From NCBI GenBank assembly GCA_035610365.1, contig CM069433.1, positions 169,958,882-170,022,881 on the forward strand: DNA of 64,000 nucleotides, written 5' to 3'. Below the pieces are notes generated by a model. That model saw only the letters and a program-made list of their open reading frames with translations. It searched no databases and was not told the origin of the DNA. Below are positions 1-11,312 of the stretch, piece by piece (the first letter of the stretch is position 1; each line of letters opens with the position of its first letter). Position numbers and translations under genes: made by a program. Origin of the DNA: Aquatica leii. Its lineage: Eukaryota; Arthropoda; Insecta; Coleoptera; Lampyridae.

Positions 1-59
1 CTTTCATAAATACATATATCTTACTAAATAACTTTACAAAAAAAATAAAAAAATTGCAC

Positions 60-146
60 TTTTGTCCATTGGTCGTTACACTGTAGGCCAGTTCGGATTA
101 CTGGAATGTTCGGATTACGGAAGTTCGGATTATAGATATTGCACTG
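60..146. mobile_element. pogo/Tigger-type transposon end (right terminal inverted repeat)
   Basis: Three spaced copies of TTCGGATTA run toward a terminal ...ATTGCACTG followed by TA. Read on the minus strand the end starts CAGTGCAATAT and continues with repeated TAATCCGAAC. This is the usual look of pogo/Tigger (Tc1-mariner superfamily) termini flanked by TA. The rest of the element lies before the window, so the partner end cannot be checked. Confidence 0.5.
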
Positions 147-517
147 TATATAATTTTCTATATTAAAATTAAAATTTTGTATTATTGCTAAAGTGGAACC
201 AGTAAATTTTTACACATGACAGTCGAATGTAGGTAGAAATAAATCGCATAACAATTTGTTATTATTATTCGTTATATAATATTTTATTTTAACATTTTTT
301 GTCATATTACTTTCAAATTTCCTTAAAGTTCCATCATATAAAAACTAACATTCATAACATTCCCCTTCTCACATTTATTTATAATGGCTGTACGCCTATG
401 CCTGCCATAAAATCTAAGACCATACGATTTAAATTTAACTTGGATTTTTTAATATACCGCGGCTGGGCTTTATGTCTTATTTAAATAGATTAATTTTGTC
501 CAAAGATGACTGATACC

Positions 518-2197
518 ATGTCTGAATCTAAAAAGAAATGTAGACAGTACAGCGTTTATTATTTGAAACTTGGCTCCATTCTCATCATTGTCGGACAAAC
601 AATTGCCTATGTGCCTTTTATGCAATAAAGTTTTGGGCAATGACGCTATGAAACCCATCTAAGCTCCAGGATCATCTGAGAAGATGTCACCCTGATAAAA
701 CAGATAAAGATTTGAAATACGTTCAAACACTCAAAAATAAACTTCAGAAAAGACCCACGCTGGACAGAATGTTTGCTTCGACGTCACAAAGAAACGATGA
801 TGGTTTGCGGGTGTCTAACAATATCTCGCTAGTTATAGCAAAATCCGGAAAACCGAATACTATCGGAGAAAAGTTAAATTTGCGAGTCGTTGCAGAGGTT
901 TTAAAAACTGTTTTACACAAACTTACATCTGATATCATTAAAAGGATTCTCTTAAGCAACAACACTGTTGAAAGACGTATTGATGAAATGAGTTCTGATA
1001 TGGAAAGCTTATTATTGGCATATGTTCGTTTTATTATGAATTAAGATATCTACGAAGAACTGCTCTTCGCAAGAATTTTGACAACCGACACTAAAGGTGA
1101 ATCAATATTTTATGTTTTGAAGGATTACTTCATTGAAAAAGCAATCCTTTTATCAAATATAATATCAGTAGCTACAGATGGAGCACCTGGTTGGACGTTA
1201 TCGTGGATTTATAAGCTATTTAAAACAAAATGTGTCATGGGTGTAGCAATACATTGCGTCGACATCGACAACATTTAGTTGCTAAAAATTTGAGCGTTAG
1301 ATTGCATAAATCTTTTTAATTAGTCATTGATGCAGTAAACCGAATCCGAAGCAATGCGTTGAATACGCGGTTATTTGCGCAGTTGTGTGAAGAATATGAC
1401 GAACACTTTCATCAATTACTCCTTCACAATGAAGTACGCTGGCTGTCAAAAGGCTTATGTTTGACAAGATGTTTTGCACTTTTTGAGACTATCTTAGAAT
1501 TTCTGGATACTAAAGATAACATTTTAAAAGCCAAGTTAATGAAGTGGAAAACAGACATCGCCTATTTAACAGATTTGTTTACAAAATTTAATATAGTTAA
1601 TTTGCAGTTACAAGGCGACAGTCTAAATTTGATTAAAACAAAGTCCATCTTATCAGCCTTCTTGCCAGAGTTAAACTAATGAAGCAAAATATTAGACGGT
1701 GCGAATTTTCCCAGTTCCCCAATTTGTCACAGACAAACTGCCAGGAAAACAAAGTTTCAACCTACGTTCAACATTTAAATGCCTTTATTCAGATTTTTGA
1801 GGTTTGAGCATGTTTTAACAATGGTAATACCACCGTGAATAATTAACACATATGGTGACATAGAAGAAACGAATGTCATAATACAAGAGGAACTAACTGA
1901 ACTAAGTACAAACGAAGAACTTAACGTTCAGTTTAAAGACGGATATCTACAATCTGGCTGCAAAACAACATACCCGTTACTTATCCCGTATTATGGAATA
2001 TAACGAAGAAATTTTTAATTTCTTTTTTATTGTCATACCTAGTAGAAAGGGTGTTCAGCGCTGTTACCAATCTCCTAACGAAAAAAAGAAACAAACTGGA
2101 CATTATTAGCCGAGGAGATTTAAGATTAAACCTTACAAAATTGACGCCAAATGTTGATAATTTATTATTAAAGCATCAGGTTCATCCTTCTCACTAA
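518..2197 (+). pseudogene. Decayed hAT transposase, ZBED5-like
   Basis: This is a broken transposase spread over all three plus frames. From the ATG at 518 there is a BED-finger remnant: CLLCNK near 611-628, then a frame change, then LQDHLRRCHPD near 670. Residues of the RNase-H-like region follow at 712-1044 and 1078-1278, including ATDGAP. Then comes the block with NEVRWLSKG typical of ZBED5/SCAND3/FAM200-like hAT proteins (1359-1679). The C-terminal dimerisation tail with ERVFSAVTNLLTKKRN sits at 2042-2197 and ends at a TAA. At least five stops or frameshifts separate the pieces, so no protein can be made. Family identity is clear from motif order; the exact hAT subfamily is inferred. Confidence 0.75.
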
Positions 2198-2392
2198 AAA
2201 TATTCACTTATTGCTTAGTTTATCTTATGTTTACTTTATGTTACGTATATTTTATATAACAGATACAAAATATTATTTTGAGTAGTTGTAATTTAAATTC
2301 AATTAATAAATGTATAAAACTTAACATGTGTTTTTACTTTAAGTTTTTAACTCTAAACTTCACTACAGTTAGAAATTTACAAAAAATCAATA

Positions 2393-3870
2393 TCAGGTAA
2401 GGAGGGAGTCTACCCAAAACCGAAAAAATGGCAAGAGGTCTACACAACAAAGTTTGTAAAAAATTGTTTTTTCAATATTATTCATGAATATTACAGCAGC
2501 AACGGAAGAAATGTTTGAACCCATAGCTAAACCCAATAATTGAGAATAATAATTGCTGTTAGATTTGAAAAAAATTTGCTTGAAAACTAAGTCAAGATGA
2601 GAACAGACATCTAAGGTTTGGTAAGTGTTTAAAGAACCGTTAGAATAAAGTAGATTACGAATGAGATACAAACATTTTTCAGGAGGGACAGAAAGAAAAA
2701 GATTGACAACATCAAAGACAGCAAGATAAGATAAAGAAGGAAAAGGAATATTTTTAATCTTAGAAGCAAGATCAGAAGAATTAAGTATAGTATATTGATT
2801 AGTAAAGTTAGAATAAGTTCTCATTACGTTATTAAGCCAAAGGGCAAGTTTAGCTACAGAAGAATTAGAAAAGGACACAACAGGACGTATTGGGATTGTA
2901 GGCTTATGAATTTTTGAAAGACCATAAAGAAGAGGTATAGAAGGATTCATAAGCTGAAAATGATAAATGTTACGATTATCTAGAGAATTAAGAGTTAATT
3001 CACAAGACTAAAGACAAGATATAAAAGATGAACAAAAAATAGAGATAGGATTTTTAAAAAAAATTTTAAAACCACTAACATTAAGAAAATCATTAACTTT
3101 ATTAACATAATCTAAACACAAAACAATAACAATACAATTGCCTTTATCAGCTTTGGAAACATTTAAATTGTTAGATTTAATTTTTGATTTTATCGAAATG
3201 CAAGTTTTATAAATCGAATTGAAACTAGGATTAAATTTGCCTTTAGTTAAAAATTTTCTTTAATTTATTATAAATTTCATACTTAATTCTGTCATTGTCA
3301 GGTAAATTTAAAGATTGAATAATATTTTCCGAACTAACTGCTAGAGCTTCAACATACTTTTTAGTATTATTAATTGGAAGATTATATTTAAGACTTGAGT
3401 TCAACAAATTATGTTCTTGAAAAGTAAAAGTGACATTACTAAGGTTAAGGAGTTTCGATTGAAAATTATGTAAAGTATCAATATTATAATTATTATTATA
3501 ATGAGAATTGGGATTTAAAGGTAGAATATAAAGGAAGCGGCTGACGGTTTCGTAAATTAGTTAGATTCTTACGAAGGTTAGAATAAATACGATTACCAAT
3601 AAACAATACGTAATCTCTACTATCAAAATCTAATGAATCAAACTCACATTGATGTAACGAAGAAGATAAACTTGATCGAAGAATATAAAGTTTTATATTT
3701 ATTACGTTCTTTGTAGAGTAATTTTCTACCGTTTTCTAAAGCCTTTCTAGACTGTACAGAATTAATTTTTGATTTTATTGAAACGAATTTAGGTGTAAGA
3801 TGCTCTTTTAAACATTTCTGAATAAACCATATCTTCAATAAATTGTGTTTACGATTCAACATTTGCTTCT
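2393..3870 (-). pseudogene. Penelope-like element reverse transcriptase, truncated
   Basis: The minus strand carries, in order, an N-terminal basic region (3862-3644), a linker with several frame breaks, KADKGNCIVIV near 3160-3128, and the RT core from 2950: YGLSKIHK, then PIRPVVS, FDVVNLF (first catalytic Asp) and AMGSN. This order (KADKG, YGL-KIHK, RPIVS, FDV-SLF, PMGS) is diagnostic of Penelope-like RTs. The second catalytic box reads FWVDS where YVDD is expected, and the sequence stops a few residues later. The C-terminal GIY-YIG endonuclease is therefore absent. The truncation point lies about 200 bp from the hAT remnant, which may mark a deletion junction. Non-functional. Confidence 0.75.
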
Positions 3871-4014
3871 TAAAGTTTCGGATTACAAAGTATAGACCAG
3901 AATTCTTTATAACGTTAAATTAATCTGTGCTCATAGTGGAGTATTAGATATATAATTAAATTATTTAACTTAAAGTCTTGTCCACAAAAAATATTTTTAT
4001 TTTAATTTATTTTA

Positions 4015-4058
4015 AACATGTTTCGACATTTTTAAATGTCATAATAAGTATGTCTACA
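4015..4058 (-). ncRNA. Decayed hammerhead-like ribozyme motif of the Penelope-like element
   Basis: On the minus strand CTTATTA replaces the hammerhead core CTGATGA. It is followed by T, a perfect helix II (GACATTT/AAATGTC, plus positions 4025-4040), then GAAA and a palindromic ACATGT. The cleavage triplet is GTT rather than GTC. The layout matches the better-preserved motif at 46345-46405, including the extra T before helix II. It lies about 150 bp upstream of the Penelope-like RT on the same strand, where Penelope terminal repeats are known to carry hammerheads. The mutated core residues make cleavage unlikely. Confidence 0.5.
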
Positions 4059-4059
4059 A

Positions 4060-5170
4060 ATAATATAAATTATTAAAAATAAACACACAGTCAGAAGTGA
4101 TAAAGAATAAATTAAAATTTAAAAAATAAAAATAAAAAGGTAAAATTAGTATTTAGGATTAAGAAGAGGAGAAATGCTTATATCGCGAAGTTTATTAAGA
4201 CAAATAGAAAATTATCATTAGAAAGACGATGTATTTCTAAAATTTTGAGATTGTCACGATAATGGCCTTGATTATAAAAACGAAAAAATTTAATATTAAG
4301 ATCAGGAGTAAAAAAATGACTAGTAGACAAAATGTGATTAGCAAAGGGTATTAGAGATATCAGTATTTAAATTTCTATTAATAAAATAAATATGTTCTTT
4401 TAATCTAATTTTGAGCTCAAATAAATTATTTCAAAGCGCGTAGCCTGGTAGTATAGGTAATGCTGTAAATATCCCTTTAAAAAAGTAGTAAAAACTCAAA
4501 AAACAGTTACTACAATCCATTAAATTCAAGAAACAATAAACGTACACCATGATTATATTAAAAGATTTAATAAAACCGAATAAGTACAAAAAAAAGTTAT
4601 TTATGTTAAGTACCTATACCAAATTCCCAATATATTTAAAACTTAAATCCCACGAGGCTACTCGTAACATAGTTTAGAAATTTTTCTGTGTAATTCGTGA
4701 TCTTGTTATGCTTTCTGTAATTTTTATTCCAGAAAATGCAGCTTTACATAGGTAGATAGATTTTTGAATATTCTTGGATTTAAAGAAGCATAAATTGTGT
4801 TGTTATTTCTTCTGCAAATTGATTTTTCAGTATCAGATTTGATGCAACATTAAAACAGTTGGCTTACTAACGATAAATCTTTAAAAAAATTTTCAAATTC
4901 ATAAAAGTCATTGACTATAGTTTCATACTTTTTAAAGTAACTAACCTTCAATTATATTTTTCTCTTTCTTGGAATCTTTTTTATTTTCTCGCGTGTTCTT
5001 TTTAACAAACTAATAATCTACCATGTTTTTTAATAAAAGTGTAATAAATATTCTACATTTTATGCATTAAAGGGTGGGTTTAATTTTATTTTAATTCGTA
5101 ATGTACTATTTAGTATAAGTTTAACTTTATTTGTTGCTTACGCTTACAAATTATTTACAATTTACATTTT
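4060..5170. other. AT-rich stretch, no gene seen
   Basis: No ORF or repeat I recognise. The left edge may still be Penelope-like 5' sequence. Confidence 0.5.
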
Positions 5171-5179
5171 TTTTATGAA

Positions 5180-5546
5180 ATACATTTCATTATCCCTCCT
5201 CTTCTCTTAACTTTTTCCTCCTTCTCCATACTTCTTCTATCCATTTCCTTTTTCGTCTAAGATTTCCTCTATTTTCATAACCTTTTCTCTTAATTCACTG
5301 CATTTATCTTTCATGTGGTTGAGGTCCTCCGTCTCTTCTCCACATAGCCTGCACATATTTCTTCTTCCTTTTTCCAGTATTTGTTACCTAACTTCTCGTT
5401 CCCACATCTGAACCGTGCTATCATTTTTTTCTTTTTGTTGCTTCTATTCTCTCTATCCTTTAAATATTCTGGCACCCCTTCACCCTTGATATTCTTATAA
5501 TTCCTATTATATCTGCCCTCTTTTATCCTTGTCCATCGTTCTTGTT
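5180..5546 (-). pseudogene. LINE ORF2 C-terminal part (left fragment)
   Basis: Minus-strand reading gives RIKEGRYNRNYK, then GVPEYLKDR, then MIARFRCGNE. After a frame change comes a zinc-knuckle-like CRLCGEETEDLNHMKDKC (C-X2-C...H-X4-C). That tail is common at the C-terminus of insect non-LTR ORF2 proteins. The reading begins inside the inserted element at 5547 and resumes from the fragment beyond 6441: the RRDRDI residues on one side and QERW on the other fit one interrupted protein. Several frameshifts, not functional. Confidence 0.65.
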
Positions 5547-6440
5547 GGAGTTTACTCCTTAAGAATCGATTTGCATATATAAGGGGCCCGGTATGAGAAA
5601 AATGTGAGGAGTAAAATCTATCGATGAATGACCTCGTTACGTTTTTGGTGCGCATCCTATGTCGCGCAACTTTCTAGTGTCGACATACTTATATTGCTGT
5701 TTTTATTATAAATATCAATAATTAATATTGTTATTGTGAAGTTTTAATCTTTATCATTGTGTTCCGCTAAAGTGAACTGAAAGTATTTTCAAATAACTAT
5801 GGCAGAAAGAGGTGTAGATGATATTGCCGGAACATCTAACAAACACGTGGCTGTAAAGTACGTTATAATTCATGTATTATATGTATGAGCATGTGCAATT
5901 TGTATTTATTAAATATTTTAATAATTATCGATGTAGTTCATATAAATATATATTTGAGAACAACACATAAAATTAGATAATAATTAACCCAATATGAATT
6001 ATCGAGCGCATCCACATAAAATAGAAAATTTCTAACCTAACCAAAAATTAATTTATTTGTCGATGTCTATAAATTCTTCCAGGTTATTATGATTTATTTT
6101 ATAAATAATTTTTAAATTTTAACAATTCTAGTCAATAATTCGATAATATTATCAGAAAAATCGACAATATTTTTTCAGTATAATAATGTTTTCAATTTTC
6201 TTTCGAAAAGTTATTTTTTAGCTTATTTAAATAATTTTCATGTACTATTTATTATTGTACGTAAAAGATTTAGTGACATAATTATCTTTTTATAACCATT
6301 TTTGTTAATTATTAAGATAATATTATATTTTATCAATTTTCTTAAAGTTGGTAAATAAACTCTTTTTGCGTCTGGTTAGACTATCGAACTTAAGGAGTAA
6401 ACGCCAGTCGTGCGTTGGAGCTGACACACACAATTTTTTT
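5547..6440 (+). mobile_element. Non-autonomous element, copy 1, inserted in a LINE
   Basis: The left end GGAGTTTACTCCTTAAG recurs inverted as CTTAAGGAGTAAAC at 6390-6402, followed by TCGAT-type matches just inside both ends. About 40 further bases (to the poly-T near 6440) are shared with the second copy at 24270-25248, so the true right boundary may lie outside the inverted repeat. The element keeps a short ATG-initiated exon with a splice donor and is otherwise AT-rich without an ORF. It splits a LINE reading frame. No clear TSD. I cannot assign a superfamily. Confidence 0.65.
5799..5857 (+). other. Retained first exon with splice donor (copy 1)
   Basis: An ATG opens 59 nt encoding MAERGVDDIAGTSNKHVA and then a GTACGT splice-donor match. 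The same 59-nt reading frame, with two silent-or-mild changes, is present at 24549-24607. I infer the first exon of a transposase or captured gene whose body was deleted. Joining to the nearest candidate acceptor (TTCTTCCAG, about 6072-6080) would stop within a few codons, so no long product is expected from this copy. Confidence 0.4.
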
Positions 6441-7535
6441 TGATGTCCCTATCTCTCCTTATTATTTCATCCCTTACCTCTACTCCCTCTTCTCTTAATC
6501 TCTCCACTTCTCTCGCGTACCCGTTTCTTTTGTAATACTCTTCTCTGCCCTCCTGCCCGTACTTCACTTTTCCTCCCTTTATCTGTTTCTAACATTCTTG
6601 CAGTATTTTGCATTCTGTTCTTTCCCTCAGTTCTTCCTCGTATTGTATAGCCCTTATTCCTGTCTCTACTCTTATGTTTGCTACCTGTACCTCCTCTCTC
6701 ACAATATACCCCGGTGTATCTCTGTCCAGTCCTAAAACCCATCTCCAGTATTTTTCCTGTAGTCCCTCTACCTCCCTCCACTCCTTCCAGCCCCATATTT
6801 CCGCTCCATATATTACCACTTCTTTTATTAACTTTTCAAACAACAATTTTCGTTTTTCTATATTCATCTCGAATACTCTTTCCCCACACCCCACACTTGT
6901 CCTATTAACCTGTTTCCTTTCCTCACTCTTTCCTTTATGTGTTCTCCCTCCTTATTATCCTGTTTCATCGTGTAGCCCAGGTATGTAAATTCCTTCACTT
7001 GTTGCACTTCCTCATCACTCCATTTCCACTCCTTTTTTTTTTTTCCCCCCCTTCTTTTCAAAACACCATTATTTTTGTTTTCTGCGTGTTTACTTCCATT
7101 TCTTTTTTTTTTTCATGTATTTTTCCAGCGTTTTCATCATCTCTTTCATTTCCCTTTCCTTCTTAGCCACCAACACTATGTCATCCGCATACGCCAACGA
7201 CCATACCTTTGCTTTCCCTACCACTATCTCTCCTGTCTGTTGTCCTCTCATTGTCTCTTCCAGATCCCCAGTATATACTGAGAACAGGCTTGGGCTCAGT
7301 GGGCATCCCTGTCTCAACCCTCTCTTTGTGATGAATTTCTCGCTCTCTTCCCCATTCACTTTAACCCTGCTCCTCGTTTCTTCGTAGATTTTATCTATTC
7401 TTTGTATTAATCTTTCATTGATTTTATTTTTCTCTTCATGTATTCCCACAGTTTTTCCCTATTCACTTTGTCAAAAGCAGCTTTTAAATCTACGAATAGT
7501 GCTACCATTTTCCCTCTTTTTTTTCTAGTTCTTTA
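6441..7535 (-). pseudogene. LINE reverse transcriptase (right fragment)
   Basis: In minus-strand order: FVDLKAAFDKVNRE (first catalytic Asp, 7530-7450), a frame change, GLRQGCPLSPSLF, then YADDIVL (7449-7090), EFTYLGYTMK (7061-6864), YGAEIWGW (6894 on) and a basic C-terminal stretch ending RRDRDI at the inserted element. These are the standard domain-A to thumb landmarks of non-LTR RTs. The frames change at least four times. No endonuclease is found further upstream, so the copy is 5'-truncated near 7535. The clade (I/R1/Jockey group) is uncertain. Confidence 0.75.
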
Positions 7536-7539
7536 TTTG

Positions 7540-9215
7540 CCAAGTTGTTTTTAGTAAGTATCGTTCATTGACTGCTTGTGCTTTAAGAATTTGGGTTTGC
7601 CAAACGTAGGTAGAGTGCTACTACAAAAAATTGCAAACGTATAGCCGACGGCTCGAATTGGAAAGTACATGTGTTAAACATAAAATTAAACGATCTATCA
7701 AAAACCACAAGGAAGTCTAGGACACTTTTGGTAGAAGATTAAAAAAGAAAAAAAACGGAACTAATTACATTCATATTGTATTAATCTATAAATTTCAAAA
7801 CGTGCTGTCTAACGCATTTAAGATATTTTGTTAACAACTAATCTATATATTTATACTTAAGCAAAAATTGCAGTAAGTTAAGCAACAAATGTTTAAAGGG
7901 TATACAAAGTAGTCTGTTAAGAATATGTTTTGTTTCAATTGATTATTCAAATTTTAGTCGCTCTTGTTTCAAAATAGAAACAAATTTACTGTACAGTTTT
8001 AATTTTGATTTAAACAAGATTTGTTCTGCCTTCATCGAAAACATTAATATTTGTTTGTTAGTGTAGTTATGTAATAAAAAAAAAACTCTAGAGCCGCAAA
8101 GTCATCGATCCAAATCTACGTAAAACTACGTTAAAGGTCAATTATCATTCAAGTAGAATTGTGTGCAGTGAAAAATACATTTAAAACTTTCTAAAATTTT
8201 GATAAAACTGAAAAAGAAAACGTTTTAAATTTTCTATACATTTAAACACCAGATATGGTTATGTTACCTTTTATAATTTGTTTATACAAATTTTTAGTTA
8301 ACATAAAGTATAAAACCGTTACAGTAATTATTTTATGTACAATTGATTTCGTATATTTGTAAAAATTACAAACAAAATCACAAATAGTTACTAAAAAATT
8401 TTGTTTACCTATGTAAGCTTATTTTAAACTTCTTTCTTTTACTATTACTGTTGCAACTAGAAATTTCATAAACCACAATTCTAAAAAATAATAAATTAAA
8501 CTCAAAAAAGCTTTATTAAAAATATGTATTTAAATTAAAATTGCTTTGTAGTACGCAACTTGTAGTGAACCATAGCAATGGCGGTCGGACACAATTTTTG
8601 CTTTAAATAATCTGATGCGCCTTGGGTCGATTTTGTTTCTTCATTTTTCATAATCTAAGAAAACATAATCTCTATACAAAACTTCTTAGGGAATTACTCA
8701 GTATCATGTGATTTGTTATAATTTTTTAAAATTCCGCAATAACAGCCCAGTTCTTGTTTATTATACCCAAATATTTCGCCTGTTACTTAAGTTTTTATTC
8801 AATCGTTAAAAAGATACCCCAAATAGCAATGCTGACAGTATACAAAATTGACACGCCGAATCCATTTCTTACAAAATGAGAGGTGTTCTGTTGTAATAGT
8901 CTATTTACAGTTGTTATTGCTTTCGTTGTAGAATTTGTGTTGTTTGCTTAGTTGTCGTAATACAGTAATTAGCGTTTTGCTACACCTTTGTTTTTAGAAA
9001 GTAGCGCTTCATCCACAAGTTCTTTACAAATTACGCAAACTCTACTGCAAACAAAATCCTCTATATTATTTTATACCGCGTATATTTAAAAACGAAACTA
9101 ATTGTGCGTATTAAATATAAATAAACATGGTTAAAAACGTAATACCAAAGTTTTTTTTATAAATAAATGTAAAAAATACTATTTCAGTTTTTATTTTATT
9201 TTTTAAATTTTTTGG
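7540..9215. other. AT-rich stretch, no gene seen
   Basis: Short A/T runs only. No ORF above background and no repeat that I could match elsewhere in the window. Confidence 0.5.
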
Positions 9216-9221
9216 CACGGT

Positions 9222-10280
9222 TAGGGATGGAATTTGAGCCCGGCTTTGATAAAAACCAGGCCTGGCCTAAATCTAAAAATTCTTTAACCGGCCCGAAATC
9301 CGGTCCGAATTATTTTTCCATGGCTCGGCCTAAAATTGGATTTCGTGTCAGCTGGGCCATAGCCCTACTTTATATTCTGTAATTTTTTTTATGATAAAGT
9401 TACGTTTTCACCTGGCGATAATCTACAATACCAGTTTTAGCTCATCTGAATACCAGAAAAGGCTTTGATTTTATTTTTTAATTTGAACATTACATCGATT
9501 TTGAAATATAGTTTTGTTTTTTGATCCGATAAAAAAACAAATAGTATCTACAAAGCTTGAACCGCCTAATTGACTACAGCTACAGTTTTTATATATTATA
9601 TTATAACCTATCTCAAAAAAAGTTTATACACTTTCTAAATGATACTTGCTGTCTGCATTTTCAAATTGCTTACATATTTGTATTTATTTACTTACTTGAT
9701 ACAAAAATCTGACAAAACAGTTTAAATCAAGTGAAATAATCCCTACACTAATTTTCAACGGTGAAAAATTAAAACAAGCAGTTTTTAATACAATTCAAAA
9801 TAAAATTACGAGTTTTTAGAAAAATATTAACCAATAGAACAAAAGATCTTAATTTTATCTGAGAATCACGTTCTAATGAGACACGTCGTAACAAAAATAA
9901 AGCCAAGAAAATCAAATGTTTTATAACGTGTTTTATATTACCATATTCATTAATTAAAATTAAAAGGTACGAATAGACATTCTTAAGCTGTATAATAATA
10001 ATAAAATCCGTTTAAGCAATTAAATCAGTTATTCAAGCATAGTTTCTAGTTTAATTAGATTAAATTCAATCGTACAAAAATGTTTTGAAAAACAATAAAC
10101 CGTATTACTATTTTGTTTTTTATAAGTTACTTAATACATATTTAATAAGCAGCATTGTTTTTTTTTTCGGGTTGGTCCGAAAAACTTTATTTTTTTCTCG
10201 GCCGGTCCAAAACCCGGCCCGAATTCAAATCGAGCTTTGGGCCGGGTCGAGCCAAAGCCCGGCCCGCAAACCATCCTTAA
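9222..10280. mobile_element. Repeat with GC-rich GGCCCGG subterminal blocks, possibly hAT-type
   Basis: Both ends of this ~1.06-kb segment carry dense CCCGGCC/GGCCCGA words in an otherwise AT-rich background. The outermost bases are TTAGGGATGG on the left and, inverted, TTAAGGATGG on the right. A CAGGGATG-like tip with GGCCCGG subterminal repeats is common among hAT-type elements. No clean 8-bp TSD is visible, so the boundaries and superfamily are inference. The interior is AT-rich without an ORF. Confidence 0.45.
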
Positions 10281-10313
10281 CGAGCCGTCACTATTATTGT
10301 CCAATGTATACTT

Positions 10314-10580
10314 CTTCGTACACTGCCTCAAAAAAATTATTGGACACTTTTAAGCGCGACCTGCAAGGTAGGCAACCAAACTTACGTTATAACAGAACGG
10401 CTAGTTAAATTTGACAACATTGGCATTGTAGACATTACTTGCAGCGATATTACGAGGTTACGAACCATTCTTCATAAGCACTGCTTCAAGCGTTCAAAGA
10501 ACATGTTTCTTACCTGCAAATATTTATCTAAATTGTACCCTAAAGTTTTAAATTCTTCTTCGCCGAGTTTTCATTTAATT
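10314..10580 (-). repeat. Tc1-like element 3' end, copy A
   Basis: On the minus strand this matches 43265-43442 and 19768-19893, ending in TTTTTTTGAGGCAGTG-TA, a Tc1/mariner-style tip next to TA. The inner part also matches 31887-31926 through GATAAATATTTGCAGGTAAG. The identity is visible by eye over more than 150 bp, including the marker GTAACCTCGTAAxATCGCTGCAA. Confidence 0.6.
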
Positions 10581-10799
10581 TAGGTATTAACTATTTCCAG
10601 GAAATATAAATTTAATAGTAATGAATTGAAATTTGCAATTTCGTAGTATGCATTTCTTTATGTTTTTGATTATTATAGTACCTACTTCAGTTTAATAGAA
10701 ATAATACCTTAGATTTTATTATAAATTATACATAAACACTATTTATATTACAAGAACAAAACTAGATACAGAAAAAACATGATTAAAAAAGTATTTATT

Positions 10800-10915
10800 A
10801 TTTTATTTAAATATTTGTATTTTAATATCCATTATTGGTTATACATTCCCGTAGACGGTTTGGCATCGAATTGATTAAATTGCTACATACAGTAGCTCAT
10901 CGAAATATTTTCCAC
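10800..10915 (-). pseudogene. Tc1-like transposase C-terminal remnant
   Basis: Minus-strand translation gives SNLINSMPNRLRECITNNG, close to the C-terminal LIxSMPxRxxxCIxxxG block of Tc1-like transposases. Upstream codons decay quickly. The fragment lies directly beside the dispersed repeat 10905-11312 and may be part of the same family. Too short for a firm assignment. Confidence 0.4.
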
Positions 10916-11312
10916 ATGGTATTAATGTAATGTAATGAACCAAATCCAAAAAATTGCAAAATTCATTACGTTTGCCAAATGTAATGTTTTGCACCCTATA
11001 TGGATTTATTAACATTGTCAAACAAAGCAAAATACTAAGTAAAAGTAAAGAAAAAAAGTATATAATAATAAAAATTTAAAAAGTGTTTAAAAACTATAAA
11101 GTATTAATTTTTGTTGATGTTATTGTACTTGTTTTTTATTATTTATTATTTAAAGCAAGATGAAACATTATCTCTTTATTTAGGGATATTTGCATATTCT
11201 TATTTTATTTTTACACGATATTTCTTTAAAGCGGGGGCCCTGTCCGCGTCTGGAACCGCCCCGTCTACTTAGAATTTCTGCATTACGGCGACATTTGGTG
11301 GGGCAACTATTG
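10905..11312 (+). repeat. Dispersed repeat R3, copy 1
   Basis: The segment from TTGTTGATGTTATTGTACTTG through GGGATATTTGCAT and GCGGGGGCCC to GGGCAACT matches the inverse of 29189-29510. The flank TAATGAACCAAATCC matches the inverse of 30974-31015. A GC-rich block (GCGGGGGCCC ... ACCGCCCCGTCTACTTAG) inside AT-rich DNA is the most conserved part. No ORF. Confidence 0.6.

Noticed and set aside
6608-7387. Several plus-strand ORFs of 68-126 aa rich in Ser, Leu and Phe
   Set aside because: They are antisense shadows of the minus-strand LINE RT fragment.
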